A DNA stretch of 64,000 bases from Leucobacter komagatae (lineage in GTDB: Bacteria; Actinomycetota; Actinomycetes; Actinomycetales; Microbacteriaceae). Below are positions 1 to 9,057 of the stretch, piece after piece. Both the position numbers and the translations under genes were made by a program. The stretch lies in contig NZ_VFON01000001.1 in assembly GCF_006716085.1 (NCBI RefSeq), positions 1,364,001 to 1,428,000 on the forward strand, written 5' to 3'. Below the pieces are notes generated by a model, which did no database searches, was not told the origin of the DNA, and worked only from the letters and a program-made list of their open reading frames with translations. Numbering within the stretch: position 1 is the stretch's first letter; each line of letters starts with the position of its first letter.

Positions 1-377
1 GCGTGATCATTCGCGCCGGCGTTGAGAATCGCGCGATGGTCACCGCGCTCGGAATCGACGTGCGCAAAGCTTTCACACTCGTCTTCGCGATCGGCGGCGC
101 GGCCGCCGGCATCGGCGGCGTGCTCGCCATGCACTACATGACGTTCGTCTCGGCGCACCTCGGCCAGACACTCCTGATCTTCGCGTTCATCGTGACGGTG
201 GTTGGCGGCCTCGGGTCGCTCGCGGGTGCCGCAGTCGCGTCAGTGCTCGTCGCCGTGCTCCAGCAGTTTGCAAACTTCTATCTGGGCGGCACGGGCGACT
301 TCATCGTCGTGATCTTGCTCGCCGTGGTACTCCTCGTGCGACCCCGCGGCCTCATGGGACGAAAGGTGGCGCAGTAA
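1..377 (+). CDS. Branched-chain amino acid-type ABC transporter permease (LivH-like), 3' part
   Basis: C-terminal part of an inner-membrane permease of the LivH family; the 5' end lies left of the window. The visible residues include the typical loop with a GVENRAMVTALGIDVRKA-like motif, which is the cytoplasmic segment contacting the ATPase, followed by hydrophobic helices and a C-terminal VVLLVRPRGLMGRK tail, the usual end of LivH/LivM proteins. The stop codon overlaps the ATG of the next gene by one base (TAATG), so the two permease subunits are translationally coupled. The ATPase and binding-protein genes are presumably upstream. The substrate is unknown: the downstream ligase and dehydrogenase suggest an organic or aromatic acid rather than an amino acid (inference). 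Confidence 0.9.
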   Translation, partial: VIIRAGVENRAMVTALGIDVRKAFTLVFAIGGAAAGIGGVLAMHYMTFVSAHLGQTLLIFAFIVTVVGGLGSLAGAAVASVLVAVLQQFANFYLGGTGDFIVVILLAVVLLVRPRGLMGRKVAQ

Positions 378-1447
378 TGTCGGCACACACAATGCAGCTC
401 ACCGCGCCACGTCGGCCGGTTCTCCCCGTCGTAGCCGGGTTCGCGCTCGTTGCTTTCGCTGCGGCGCTCCCCCTCCTCAACCTGCAGATCCCAGGAATCC
501 TCCCGACGCCGACCTACATGCCGGGCAGCCTCGCGTTGCTGTCGCTCTGCATGGTCTTCGCGGCGCTCGCGCTCTCCTACAACATGCTGCTCGGCACCGC
601 AGGCATGCTCTCGTTCGGGCACGCGCTGTCGTTCGGCGGCGGCGCGTACCTCCTCGGGATCGCGCTCGCACAGTTCGACCTGCCGCTCGTGCCGGCCGTG
701 CTGCTCGCGCTCATCGGCGGCCTCGTCATCGCGCTCGTCACCGGATCGGTCGCGAACCGCGTCTCTGGAATCCCGTTCGCGATGGTCACGCTGGCATTCG
801 CGCAGGCAGGGTCGGTACTCGTTCGCCGCAACGCCCAGGTGACAGGCGGCGAGGAGGGTCTCAGCCTCGCAACCGCGCAGGTGCCCGACTGGCTCGTCGG
901 CGTCGTGAACACGCGCAACCTGTACTGGGTTATCCTCGCGATCCTCGTGTTCGTCTACCTCGTCGCGCTCTGGGTTGATCGCAGCCGCCTCGGGCACCTC
1001 GCACGCGCGTCGCGCGAGAACCCCGAACGCGTGAAGGTGCTCGGCCTCAGCCCGTACGCCGCCAAACTCACCATCTTCGTCATCGCCGCAGTGCTCGCGA
1101 GCCTCGCTGGCGTCGGCTACATGCTGTTGCAGTCGGGCACCGTACCCCGCGCGGTCTCAGCCGACCTCACGATCACCGTGCTCGTGATGGTCGTGCTCGG
1201 CGGCGTCGGCTACCGGTGGGGTGCGATCGCGGGTGGCTTCATCTACACGATCCTTGATCAGCGCCTCACGGTGCTCGCGAAAGCCGATGTGATCCAGGGG
1301 CTCCCCGATGTGCTGCGGATCCCGCTTTCCGAGCCGCTCTTCCTGCTGGGCACGCTGTTCATCCTCGTCGTCATGTTCCTTCCCGGCGGAATCGCTGGCA
1401 CGCTGGATACAGCATGGAACACACGCACGCGGAAGAGCCGCCCATGA
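377..1447 (+). CDS. Branched-chain amino acid-type ABC transporter permease (LivM-like)
   Basis: Second permease subunit of the same importer, 356 residues, with about nine to ten hydrophobic segments. Near residue 210 it carries the conserved cytoplasmic sequence RENPERVKVLGLSPYAAKL, the ATPase-contact loop of LivM proteins. A short amphipathic N-terminus precedes the first helix. It starts on the ATG overlapping the stop of the LivH-like gene, and its own stop overlaps the ligase start by four bases (ATGA). The length is normal for LivM without a fused ATPase, unlike the paralogue at 59.2-60.9 kb where permease and ATPase are fused. The substrate cannot be read from sequence. Confidence 0.92.
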   Translation: MSAHTMQLTAPRRPVLPVVAGFALVAFAAALPLLNLQIPGILPTPTYMPGSLALLSLCMVFAALALSYNMLLGTAGMLSFGHALSFGGGAYLLGIALAQFDLPLVPAVLLALIGGLVIALVTGSVANRVSGIPFAMVTLAFAQAGSVLVRRNAQVTGGEEGLSLATAQVPDWLVGVVNTRNLYWVILAILVFVYLVALWVDRSRLGHLARASRENPERVKVLGLSPYAAKLTIFVIAAVLASLAGVGYMLLQSGTVPRAVSADLTITVLVMVVLGGVGYRWGAIAGGFIYTILDQRLTVLAKADVIQGLPDVLRIPLSEPLFLLGTLFILVVMFLPGGIAGTLDTAWNTRTRKSRP

Positions 1448-2991
1448 GTGACTACACCATCGGCAATTGGCTAGCGGATCGCGCAGCGATAGACGGTTCG
1501 CACATCGCGATCGATGACCGCGGGGTGCTCACCTCTTACCGCGCGCTCGATTCCCGGGCCCGGGCGCTCGCGTCTCGGCTGGCCGAAGCGGGCTATGGGG
1601 CGGGCGGTCGCATCGCGACCGTCTCGGGCAACTCGACTGACCACGTCGTCGCGTTCTTCGCCTGCGCGATCCTCGGCATCGCGTTCATTCCGCTGTCCTG
1701 GCGCCTCACCGCTCGCGAACTCGGCGAGCTCATCAGGCGCTCGCAGGCAGACTTGCTGCTCGTGGAAGACGAGTACGCTGGGCTCGGCGAGCAGGCGCTC
1801 GCGGTGCTGCGGGAGGCAGGCGATAGCGCTCCCCCGTGCGCCGAGCCCGGCCTCGCTGGCGTCGAGCAGTTCGCACCGCCCGCGGCGAACCCGCGCGAAC
1901 GCCGAGACGCCGAGGCCGGCGACCCGCTGCTCGTCGTGTTCACCTCGGGCAGCGAGGCCGCGCCAAAGGGGGTCGTGCTCACCCACCGCTCCTGCTTCTG
2001 GACGAATCTCGCGCTCTCGCGCGCAATGCCCATGAGCTCGGCCGACGTCGTGCTCTCGATCCTGCCGCAGCACCACGTTGCGGCGTGGAACGTGCAACCG
2101 TTGCTCGCGTGGTGGGTCGGCGCGACGGTCGTGCTTGAGCGCTCCTTCCAGCCGGGCCGCGTGCTGCAGCTCATCCGGGAGCGGAAGGTCACCACCATGA
2201 TGGGGGTGCCGACGCAGTACCAGATGCTTTTTGCGCAGCCGGGCATCGAGAGCGCAGACCTTGGCTCGCTGTCGCGGGTACTCGTCGGCGGCTCGACGAT
2301 CCCCGAGCAACTCGCCGTCGAGGCAGCCAGGCTCGGTTTGCCCCTCGCGCAGGGGTACGGGCTCACGGAAGCGGGCCCGAACGTGCTGCACCTGCAGGCC
2401 GCCGAGCTCGCTGAGTTTCCTGGCGCCGTCGGGCGCCCCTACCCCTCGGTCGAGACCGCAATCGTCGACACCGAGAGCGGTCTCCCCCTCACGGGCGCCG
2501 CGACCGGCGAGCTCTGGGTGCGCGGCCCGAGCCTCTTCGCCGGCTACCTCGACGACGTGGCAACGACCGAACGCGCGATGTCGGATGGCTGGCTGCGCAC
2601 CGGCGACATCGTTGAGCGTGACGCCGGCGGCATCCACCGGGTCGTCGACAGGGTGAAGAACATCTACGTGTCGGGCGGCGAGAACGTCGCGCCGGCAGAA
2701 GTCGAGGCCGCGCTCTGCGCGCATCCCCTCGTCGAGGCCGCGGCCGTCGTCGGCGTTCCCGACCCGGTGTGGGGCGAGCGTGGCTTTGCGTTCGTCGTCG
2801 CCACGACCCCGCTCTCGCGCGACGAACTACTCGCCCACGCGCGTTCCAGGCTCGCCCCGTTCAAACTGCCGGCGCACGTCGAGTTCGTCGACGAACTGCC
2901 GCGATCCACCATCGAGAAGGTCGCGCGCGGCGAGCTCGCAAACCGGGCACGGACCGCGCTCGCCGCACACGATCAGACAGGCACCGCATGA
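1444..2991 (+). CDS. AMP-dependent acyl-CoA synthetase/ligase (ANL superfamily)
   Basis: ATP-dependent acid:CoA ligase of 515 residues. It shows the adenylate-forming P-loop TSGSEAAPKGVV (about residues 167-178), the A5-like YGLTEAGPN motif, the hinge/A7 motif GWLRTGDIVERD, the A8 motif VKNIYVSGGENVAP, and a C-terminal PRSTIEKVARG segment with the conserved catalytic lysine. An in-frame ATG 30 bases upstream exists, but the ATG at 1444 overlaps the permease stop as ATGA and has a GGAAGAG element before it, so it is preferred. The context (importer upstream; TetR regulator, SDR and hydrolase downstream) suggests activation of an imported carboxylic acid. The acid itself (fatty, aromatic or hydroxy) is not determinable. 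Confidence 0.92.
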   Translation: MSDYTIGNWLADRAAIDGSHIAIDDRGVLTSYRALDSRARALASRLAEAGYGAGGRIATVSGNSTDHVVAFFACAILGIAFIPLSWRLTARELGELIRRSQADLLLVEDEYAGLGEQALAVLREAGDSAPPCAEPGLAGVEQFAPPAANPRERRDAEAGDPLLVVFTSGSEAAPKGVVLTHRSCFWTNLALSRAMPMSSADVVLSILPQHHVAAWNVQPLLAWWVGATVVLERSFQPGRVLQLIRERKVTTMMGVPTQYQMLFAQPGIESADLGSLSRVLVGGSTIPEQLAVEAARLGLPLAQGYGLTEAGPNVLHLQAAELAEFPGAVGRPYPSVETAIVDTESGLPLTGAATGELWVRGPSLFAGYLDDVATTERAMSDGWLRTGDIVERDAGGIHRVVDRVKNIYVSGGENVAPAEVEAALCAHPLVEAAAVVGVPDPVWGERGFAFVVATTPLSRDELLAHARSRLAPFKLPAHVEFVDELPRSTIEKVARGELANRARTALAAHDQTGTA

Positions 2992-3722
2992 CCTCCCACA
3001 GCGAACCAGCACCCGCGACCGGTGAACCGGCCGCACCTGACGCCGGTGAACCGGCCGTACCTGACGCCGGTGAACCGATCTCGCCCGCGACCGGCCGGCC
3101 GCTCACCAAACGCGGTCTCGCGACCAGGCGGCGGCTACTCGAAGCGGCAGAGGGAGTCTTTGCCGACCTCGGCTACCACGAGGCGTCAATCGTGAAGGTC
3201 ACCGAGCGCGCCGGCGTCGCCCTCGGCACGTTCTACCTGTATTTCGACAGCAAGCAGAGCATCTTCGAGGCGCTCGTGATCGACCTCAATGACCGCGTCA
3301 GGCAGTCAATGACCGAGGCCATGGCCGGGGCAACGAACCGCATCGAAGCAGAGCGCGGTGGGTTCGAGGGGTTCTTCCGCTTCACGGCGAAGCACCCGGC
3401 ACTGTACCGGGTCGTCAGGGAGGCCGAGTTCGTCTCTCCAGAGACGATGCGGCTGCACTACGAGCGCATCGTCGAGGGGTATACGGCCGGCCTGCGGGCG
3501 GCACAAACGGCGGGCGACATCGATCCGCAGCTCGACCCTGAGGTCGCCGCATGGGCGCTCATGGGCCTCGGCGAACTCATCGGCATGCGCTACATCCTCT
3601 GGGAGCGCAACGCTGACGGGACGGCCCCTGACCGGATCGCCCCGCACATTCTCGACGCAATGATGCAGTTCATCAATGGCGCGCTCGGCGGGTCACACAC
3701 ACGGAAGGGAGCGGAGTCGTGA
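2988..3722 (+). CDS. TetR/AcrR family transcriptional regulator
   Basis: Repressor-type regulator of 244 residues. The TetR DNA-binding helix-turn-helix lies at about residues 45-90 (LLEAAEGVFADLGYHEASI, then AGVALGTFYLYFDSKQSIF), followed by an all-helical ligand-binding domain. The first 40 residues are an unusual Pro/Ala/Gly/Glu-rich tail encoded by a 24-base tandem repeat (3021-3076). The ATG at 2988 overlaps the ligase stop (ATGA), and the stop overlaps the next GTG by four bases. It lies inside the catabolic operon and probably responds to the substrate or its CoA ester (inference). Confidence 0.93.
   Translation: MTSHSEPAPATGEPAAPDAGEPAVPDAGEPISPATGRPLTKRGLATRRRLLEAAEGVFADLGYHEASIVKVTERAGVALGTFYLYFDSKQSIFEALVIDLNDRVRQSMTEAMAGATNRIEAERGGFEGFFRFTAKHPALYRVVREAEFVSPETMRLHYERIVEGYTAGLRAAQTAGDIDPQLDPEVAAWALMGLGELIGMRYILWERNADGTAPDRIAPHILDAMMQFINGALGGSHTRKGAES
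3021..3076 (+). repeat. 24-bp tandem repeat inside the TetR gene
   Basis: Two full 24-base units (3021-3044 and 3045-3068, one base different) plus 8 bases of a third. It encodes the repeated peptide GEPAxPDA in the disordered N-terminal tail of the TetR regulator. Because the unit is a multiple of three, copy-number change would keep the frame. Confidence 0.85.
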
Positions 3723-4486
3723 GCGATCAGGATCTCGCGGGCCGCAGGGCCCTCATCACCGGAGGCGGCTCGGGCATCGGGCTCGCGTGCGCGCACGAGT
3801 TCGCGGCGCGCGGCGCCCACGTCATCGTTGCCGACATCACCGCCGACGCCGCCGAGCGCGCGGTCTCCGACCTCACCGCAGCTGGTGGGGCGGCGGAAGC
3901 CTGGGTCGTTGACCTCGCCGACACGGGCCCGCTCGACGGACTCAAGCTCGACGTCGACATCATCGTGAACAATGCCGGGGTCCAGCGGGTGAGCCCCATC
4001 GAGGAGTTCGACCCCGATGCGTTCCGACTCATCCAGCGGCTCATGCTTGAGGCCCCGTTCCTCCTCATCCGCGCGGCTCTCCCCGGCATGTACGAGCGCG
4101 GCTGGGGCCGCATCATCAATCTGTCGAGCGTGCACGGGCTGCGCGCGAGCGCGTTCAAGTCGGCGTACGTCGCCGCCAAGCACGGCTTGGAGGGGCTGTC
4201 GAAGGTGACGGCGCTCGAGGGCGGCCCGCACGGCGTGACCAGCAACTGCGTAAACCCGGGGTACGTGCGCACCCCCCTCGTCGAACGACAGATTGCCGAC
4301 CAGGCCAAGGTTCACGGGGTTCCCGAGAGCGAGGTTGTCGAGCGCATCATGCTCACCGAGAGCGCGGTGAAACGACTCGTCGAACCCGAGGAGGTCGCTT
4401 CTCTCGTCGGCTGGCTTGCCTCGAACCAGTCGGGCATGGTGACGGGGGCGTCGTACACCATGGATGGCGGATGGAGCGCTCGATGA
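3719..4486 (+). CDS. SDR oxidoreductase, 3-hydroxybutyrate dehydrogenase-like
   Basis: NAD-dependent short-chain dehydrogenase, 255 residues. It has the Rossmann motif TGGGSGIG at 14-21, NNAG at 84-87, the catalytic Ser around 136 in NLSSVHG, and Tyr150/Lys154 in YVAAK. Features typical of D-3-hydroxybutyrate dehydrogenases are NPGYVRTPLVERQI and the late TGASYTMDGGW. The GTG start overlaps the TetR stop (GTGA). In the operon it probably oxidises a hydroxy-acid intermediate to the keto acid. The family assignment is firm; the exact substrate is inferred from similarity to BdhA. Confidence 0.88.
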   Translation: MSDQDLAGRRALITGGGSGIGLACAHEFAARGAHVIVADITADAAERAVSDLTAAGGAAEAWVVDLADTGPLDGLKLDVDIIVNNAGVQRVSPIEEFDPDAFRLIQRLMLEAPFLLIRAALPGMYERGWGRIINLSSVHGLRASAFKSAYVAAKHGLEGLSKVTALEGGPHGVTSNCVNPGYVRTPLVERQIADQAKVHGVPESEVVERIMLTESAVKRLVEPEEVASLVGWLASNQSGMVTGASYTMDGGWSAR

Positions 4487-5391
4487 GCTCGCACACCTAT
4501 CGCACGGTCGATGTACCGGTATCCGGTGGACTGCTGAGGGTCGGGGTCTGGGATCCCGTGTCACCGACCGCTGGCGATCCAACTGCGCTCGCGATTCACG
4601 GAGTCACGGCCTCCCACCTCGCCTGGCCCTTTGTTGTCGAGGAGCTCCCCGGTGTCCGGATCATCGCCCCCGACCTCCGCGGCCGCGGAGCGAGCAACGG
4701 CGTCGACGGCCCGGCGGGAATGGCGGCCCACGCGGCCGACCTGGTCGCGGTTCTTGACGCGTTCGGTGAGCGCTCGGTTCCGGTGTTCGGGCACTCGATG
4801 GGGGCGTTCGTCGCCGTCACACTTGCCAACCTCGCGCCCGAGCGGGTCGCTCGCCTCGTGCTCATCGACGGCGGCCTGCCGCTCGACGCCCCCGCGGGGG
4901 TGAGCGCTGAGGCGCTGGTGCAGGCGATCCTCGGGCCGACCGCCGAGCGCCTCTCGAAGCGCTTCGCCGACGTGCCCGCCTACCTTGACTTCTGGCGGGC
5001 GCACCCCGCGTTCGCGCGTGACTGGAGCGCGGAGCTCGAGGCGTACTTCGCATACGATCTCGTGCCAGACGGCGACGCGCTACGTCCGGCGACGAGCCTC
5101 GCGACGACGACCGACGATACCGTCGACATGAACACGGGCTCGACTCTCTCCGCGGCCCTCAGGGCGCTGCCGGCATTCGTTAGCCCGGTCGAGCTCATCA
5201 CGGTGGCTCGCGGGCTCCTCGATGAGCCCCCGGGGCTCTACCCACCGGCGCACCTCGCGGCTTTGCTCGAGGCGCTCCCGAACGTGCACCATGTCGAGGT
5301 GCCCGACCTCAACCACTACACGGTGGTCATGAGCGAGCGTGGGGCGCGAGCAATCGCGCCGATCCTCAGCCGCGAGTTCTCCGCGCACTGA
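4483..5391 (+). CDS. Alpha/beta-fold hydrolase
   Basis: 302-residue alpha/beta hydrolase. An HGVTASHLAW oxyanion region, APDLRGRGASN, the nucleophile elbow GHSMG and a late LNHYTVV segment supplying the probable catalytic His give the expected fold and triad order. An ATG 12 bases upstream (4471) is possible, but the ATG at 4483 overlaps the dehydrogenase stop as ATGA, like other junctions in this operon. It is the last gene before the strong terminator at 5425. It may hydrolyse an ester, lactone or CoA thioester within the pathway; the substrate is unknown. Confidence 0.88.
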   Translation: MSSHTYRTVDVPVSGGLLRVGVWDPVSPTAGDPTALAIHGVTASHLAWPFVVEELPGVRIIAPDLRGRGASNGVDGPAGMAAHAADLVAVLDAFGERSVPVFGHSMGAFVAVTLANLAPERVARLVLIDGGLPLDAPAGVSAEALVQAILGPTAERLSKRFADVPAYLDFWRAHPAFARDWSAELEAYFAYDLVPDGDALRPATSLATTTDDTVDMNTGSTLSAALRALPAFVSPVELITVARGLLDEPPGLYPPAHLAALLEALPNVHHVEVPDLNHYTVVMSERGARAIAPILSREFSAH

Positions 5392-5424
5392 CTTCGGACG
5401 GGCCCATTGCCCCAGCACACAGCG

Positions 5425-5468
5425 AGAGGGCGGCGCGGCGGGAGAATCTCCCTGCCGCGCCGCCCTCT
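5425..5468. terminator. Bidirectional intrinsic terminator hairpin
   Basis: A near-perfect inverted repeat with 15-base GC-rich arms (AGAGGGCGGCGCGGC and its complement), extended by GGGAGA/TCTCCC around a tiny loop. It lies between the convergent hydrolase gene and pckG and can end transcription from both sides. No clear U-tract follows, as is common in actinobacteria. Confidence 0.8.
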
Positions 5469-5498
5469 GGCGTTACGCGCCCCTTCGGGGCTTACGCG

Positions 5499-7334
5499 CT
5501 ACTTCCCGAGGCGGTCACGCAGCGCGTCGAGCTCAGCGGTCAGCGCCGCCGGGAGGCGATCGCCGAACTGTGCGAAGTACTCCTCGGTGAGGTCAGCCTC
5601 GGCGAGCCACGAGGTCGGGTCGATGGCGAAGATCTTCCCGAGATCCTTCTCCACCTCCTCGATGCCGGTGAGGTTCAGCTCACCCGGCGCCGGGATGGTG
5701 CCAACCGCGGTCTCAACGCCGGTGTGCTCGCCCTCAACGCGGCGAATCACCCAGTCGATGACGCGCGAGTTGTCGCCGAAGCCGGGCCACATGAAGTTGC
5801 CGTCCTCGTCCTTACGGAACCAGTTCACCTGGAACATCTTCGGCGCGTTCTCGCCGAGCTGCTCACCCATCTCGAGCCAGTGGCCCCAGTAGTCAGCCAT
5901 GTTGTAGCCACAGAACGGGAGCATCGCGAAGGGATCGCGGCGGAGCTCACCGACGGTGCCCTCCTGCGCCGCGGTCTTCTCGGACGAGATCGTCGCGCCG
6001 ACGAAGACGCCGTGGTTCCACGAACGCGACTGCGCGACGAGCGGCACGTTGGTCGCGCGGCGACCGCCGAAGAGGATCGCGTCGAGCGGCACGCCGTCTT
6101 GCTCGTACCAGTCGCGTGCGAGCGACGGGGTCTGCTGGATCGGCACGGTGAACCGCGAGTTCGGGTGCGCTGCGGGGCGGCCGGAGTCGGGCGTCCAGTC
6201 GTTGCCCTGCCAGTCGATGAGGTGATCGGGGACCGAGTCGGTCATGCCTTCCCACCAGACGTCACCGTTGTCGGTGAGCGCAACGTTCGTGAAGATCGTG
6301 TTGCCCCAGAGGGTCTCCATCGCGACGGGGTTGGTCGACTCGCCGGTGCCGGGCGCGACGCCGAAGAAGCCTGCCTCGGGGTTGATCGCGTACAGGCGGC
6401 CGTCCTTGCCGGGGCGGAGCCACGCGATGTCGTCACCGATGGTCTCGACCTTCCAGCCAGGAATCGTCGGCTGCAGCATCGCGAGGTTGGTCTTGCCACA
6501 CGCCGAGGGGAACGCCGCCGAGAGGTGGTAGTCCTTGCCGGTCTCGGTGTTCGTGAGCTTGAGGAGCAGCATGTGCTCTGCGAGCCAGCCCTCGTTCTTG
6601 CCCATGACGCTCGCGATGCGCAGCGCAAAGCACTTCTTCGAGAGCAGCGCGTTTCCGCCGTAGCCCGAGCCGTACGACCAGACCTCGAGGGTGTCGGGGA
6701 AGTGCGTGATGTACTTCGTGTCGTTGCAGGGCCACGCCGAGTCTTCAGCGCCGTCGACGAGCGGAGCGCCGACCGAGTGCACGGTGCGCACCCATTCGCT
6801 GCCCGGGGTGATGCCGTCGAGCGCCTGCTGGCCCATACGGGTCATGATGCGCATGTTGAGCACCGCGTAGGGCGAATCGGTGATCTCAATGCCGAGCTGC
6901 GTGATGGCGCCGCCTACGGGGCCCATCGAGAACGGCACGATGTACATGGTGCGGCCGCGCATCGATCCCTCGAAGAGGGGCATGAGCTCGGCGCGCATGG
7001 CGTCAGGGGCGACCCAGTTGTTCGTGGGGCCGGCGTCTGCTTCGTTTTCCGAGCAGATGAAGGTGCGATCCTCAACGCGCGCAACGTCGGCGGGATGCGA
7101 ACGGGCGAGGAAGCTGCCCGGGCGCAGGTTCTTGTCGAGCGGGATCAGGGACCCTGCCTCAACCATTTCACTGGTGATGCGGTTCCACTCGTCCTGCGAA
7201 CCATCGCACCACAGAATTGCGTCGGGCTGCGTCAATTCCGCAACCTCGGTGACCCACTGCAGAACCTCTGCGTTGTCGGTCGTCGCGTTCTCGCGAACAA
7301 GTTCAGTGATCGAAGCGAGAGTAGCGTTACTCAT
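5499..7334 (-). CDS. pckG: Phosphoenolpyruvate carboxykinase (GTP)
   Basis: Cytosolic gluconeogenic enzyme converting oxaloacetate and GTP to PEP, GDP and CO2. Its 611 residues match the usual length of the GTP-dependent family. The hallmark P-loop with the reactive cysteine is FPSACGKTN at 275-283, followed by the metal-binding [10 protein letters not shown] near 300 and [16 protein letters not shown] in the substrate domain. The ATG is preceded by AAGGAG. It is divergent from a RamB/ScfR-type regulator 121 bases away; in Corynebacterium glutamicum pck is under RamA/RamB control, so the arrangement suggests acetate-responsive regulation here (inference). Confidence 0.98.
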   Translation of the reverse strand: MSNATLASITELVRENATTDNAEVLQWVTEVAELTQPDAILWCDGSQDEWNRITSEMVEAGSLIPLDKNLRPGSFLARSHPADVARVEDRTFICSENEADAGPTNNWVAPDAMRAELMPLFEGSMRGRTMYIVPFSMGPVGGAITQLGIEITDSPYAVLNMRIMTRMGQQALDGITPGSEWVRTVHSVGAPLVDGAEDSAWPCNDTKYITHFPDTLEVWSYGSGYGGNALLSKKCFALRIASVMGKNEGWLAEHMLLLKLTNTETGKDYHLSAAFPSACGKTNLAMLQPTIPGWKVETIGDDIAWLRPGKDGRLYAINPEAGFFGVAPGTGESTNPVAMETLWGNTIFTNVALTDNGDVWWEGMTDSVPDHLIDWQGNDWTPDSGRPAAHPNSRFTVPIQQTPSLARDWYEQDGVPLDAILFGGRRATNVPLVAQSRSWNHGVFVGATISSEKTAAQEGTVGELRRDPFAMLPFCGYNMADYWGHWLEMGEQLGENAPKMFQVNWFRKDEDGNFMWPGFGDNSRVIDWVIRRVEGEHTGVETAVGTIPAPGELNLTGIEEVEKDLGKIFAIDPTSWLAEADLTEEYFAQFGDRLPAALTAELDALRDRLGK

Positions 7335-7420
7335 ACCGTCGAGTCTCCTTGGGGTTTCGTCGAACCGGGCTGTATTTCTATTGTCGCGGCCCCCGTAACC
7401 CTCCGTTCACCAAAACCGCT

Positions 7421-7452
7421 GTCAAATTTTCAGGTTTTTGACATATAGTCAA
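7421..7452. promoter_or_regulatory. Candidate operator: three GTCAA/TTGAC half-sites between pckG and the RamB-like gene
   Basis: Half-sites GTCAA (7421-7425), TTGAC (7438-7442) and GTCAA (7448-7452) form two overlapping inverted repeats, the tighter one being TTGACatataGTCAA directly before the regulator's ATG. The AT-rich patch is also the most promoter-like sequence in the gap. Binding by the adjacent regulator and autoregulation are inferred. Confidence 0.55.
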
Positions 7453-7455
7453 CTT

Positions 7456-8925
7456 ATGAGCCCTCAACTCGCCTCCTCACTCAGCGCCGCCACGGTCGAC
7501 CGCCTGGTCCTTGGCAAGCGCCTCAGGCATTTTCGCAACCAGGCAGGCCTCACGCTCGAGCAGCTCGGCGGCCGCGTTGGCGTCGTGCCGAGCCAGCTGT
7601 CACTCGTCGAGAACGGAAAGCGCGAGCCCAAGCTCACACTCATCCAGGCGGTCGCTCGCGAGCTCGGCATCGACGCCGGTGACCTGTTGAGCGAGGAGGC
7701 GCCCGACCGGCGTAGCGAGCTCGAGATCGAGCTGGAGCGGGCCCAGAGCACGCCGGGCTACGAACAGCTCGGGCTCCCCCGGATCCGCACCCCGCGCTCT
7801 CTCAACGACGAAGCCCTCGAGGCGCTCATCGGCCTGCACCGCGAGCTCGCACGTCGCACCCGCGCGGCAGCGACGACCTCTGAGGAGGCGAGGCGTGCGA
7901 ACACGATGATCCGCTTGCAGATGCAGGCGCGCGACAACTACCTTCCCGACATCGAGCTCATCGCATCCGACCTTATGCGGCGCATCGGCCACACCGTCGG
8001 CGCTGTCACGCACCGAGACGTCGCGATGGTTGCCGAGCTGCTCGGTTTCACGCTCATCTTCGTTGACGACCTGCCCTCGAACACTCGAAGCATCACCGAT
8101 CTTGAGAACGGTCGCATCTACCTGCCACCGACCTCGATCCCTGGTGGGCACGGCCTCCGGTCGCTCGCGCTGCAGGCGATGGCGCACCGCGTGCTTGGTC
8201 ACTCGGAGCCAGAGAGCTACGCGCAGTTCCTCGAGCAGCGGCTGCAGATCAACTACTTCGCGGCCGCGTGCCTGCTGCCCGAGGCGCGGGCCGTCGACTA
8301 CTTGCAGCAGGCGAAGCGCAACCGCAACCTCGCGATCGAAGACTTCCGTGACGCGTTCGGCGTCACGCACGAGGCGGCCGCACACCGGTTCACAAACCTC
8401 GCGACGAGGCACCTCGACCTGCGCGTGCACCACTACCGTGCAGACGGCGCGGGAACGCTCGTGCGCGGGTACGAAAACGACGGCAAGCCCTTCCCCACCG
8501 ACGAGGGCGGTGCGATCGAGGGCGAGATCCTCTGCGCAAAGTGGGGCGGCAGAACCGCCTTCCACCGCCAGAACCGAACGAGCGAGTTCTACCAGTACAC
8601 CGATACACCGAACGGGACGTACTGGACAAGCGTGCAGACGGGTGAGGCGGAGCACGGCCCGTTCGCGATCGCCTGTGGGGTCCAGTTCGACGATGCTCGC
8701 TGGTTCAGGGGGCGCGACACTCAGGTGCGCAAGCGTTCCACCTGCCCCGACACGTCGTGCTGCCGAACCGCGCCGCCAGCGCTGCGTGAACGGTGGGAGG
8801 GGAAGGCCTGGCCGAGCGCGCGCATGCACCAGCACGTGCTTGCCCCCCTGCCGACGGGCACCTTCCCCGGGGTCGACGACACCTCGATGTACGAGTTCCT
8901 GTCGAAGCACGCTCCCGAGGTGTAG
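7456..8925 (+). CDS. XRE-family short-chain fatty acid/acetate regulator (RamB/ScfR-like)
   Basis: 489-residue regulator with an N-terminal Cro/XRE helix-turn-helix (about residues 15-70, GLTLEQLGGRVGVVPSQLS), a central IrrE/ImmA-like region (INYFAAACLLPEARAV) and a C-terminal domain with a CPDTSCC cysteine cluster. This is the architecture of RamB of C. glutamicum and its actinobacterial ScfR relatives, which repress acetate, propionate and glyoxylate-shunt genes and bind short-chain acyl-CoA. A TTG exists at 7438, but the ATG at 7456 is preferred. No ribosome-binding site is visible, so the mRNA may be leaderless. Adjacency to pckG and the nearby RamA-like gene support a role in organic-acid metabolism. 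Confidence 0.88.
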   Translation: MSPQLASSLSAATVDRLVLGKRLRHFRNQAGLTLEQLGGRVGVVPSQLSLVENGKREPKLTLIQAVARELGIDAGDLLSEEAPDRRSELEIELERAQSTPGYEQLGLPRIRTPRSLNDEALEALIGLHRELARRTRAAATTSEEARRANTMIRLQMQARDNYLPDIELIASDLMRRIGHTVGAVTHRDVAMVAELLGFTLIFVDDLPSNTRSITDLENGRIYLPPTSIPGGHGLRSLALQAMAHRVLGHSEPESYAQFLEQRLQINYFAAACLLPEARAVDYLQQAKRNRNLAIEDFRDAFGVTHEAAAHRFTNLATRHLDLRVHHYRADGAGTLVRGYENDGKPFPTDEGGAIEGEILCAKWGGRTAFHRQNRTSEFYQYTDTPNGTYWTSVQTGEAEHGPFAIACGVQFDDARWFRGRDTQVRKRSTCPDTSCCRTAPPALRERWEGKAWPSARMHQHVLAPLPTGTFPGVDDTSMYEFLSKHAPEV

Positions 8926-8980
8926 GGCTGCGGCCAGCTGGTCTTTCCCGCGCACCGGCCCGCCGCACGCACAGGCCCGG

Positions 8981-9020
8981 CCCTCCCGGCTGCATCCCGA
9001 CCCTCCAGGCTGCATCCCGG
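8981..9020. repeat. 20-bp tandem repeat, two units
   Basis: Units 8981-9000 and 9001-9020 share CCCTCC-GGCTGCATCCCG with two differences. It lies in the gap between the RamB-like gene and ndh, just before a small hairpin and the nested palindrome. No coding potential is evident. Confidence 0.75.
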
Positions 9021-9023
9021 CCC

Positions 9024-9044
9024 GCCGACCGCCTCCCGGTCGGC
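9024..9044. terminator. Small GC hairpin downstream of the RamB-like gene
   Basis: Inverted repeat GCCGACCG (9024-9031) / CGGTCGGC (9037-9044) with a 5-base loop, 100 bases after the regulator stop. It is a plausible terminator without a U-tract. Confidence 0.45.
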
Positions 9045-9057
9045 CCGCGCACCGATT

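Noticed and set aside
5724..7448. Long open frame on the + strand opposite pckG (574 codons)
   Set aside because: Its product is Arg/Val/Asp-rich with no family match, whereas the minus-strand frame is an unmistakable PEP carboxykinase. Long antisense open frames are expected at this GC content.
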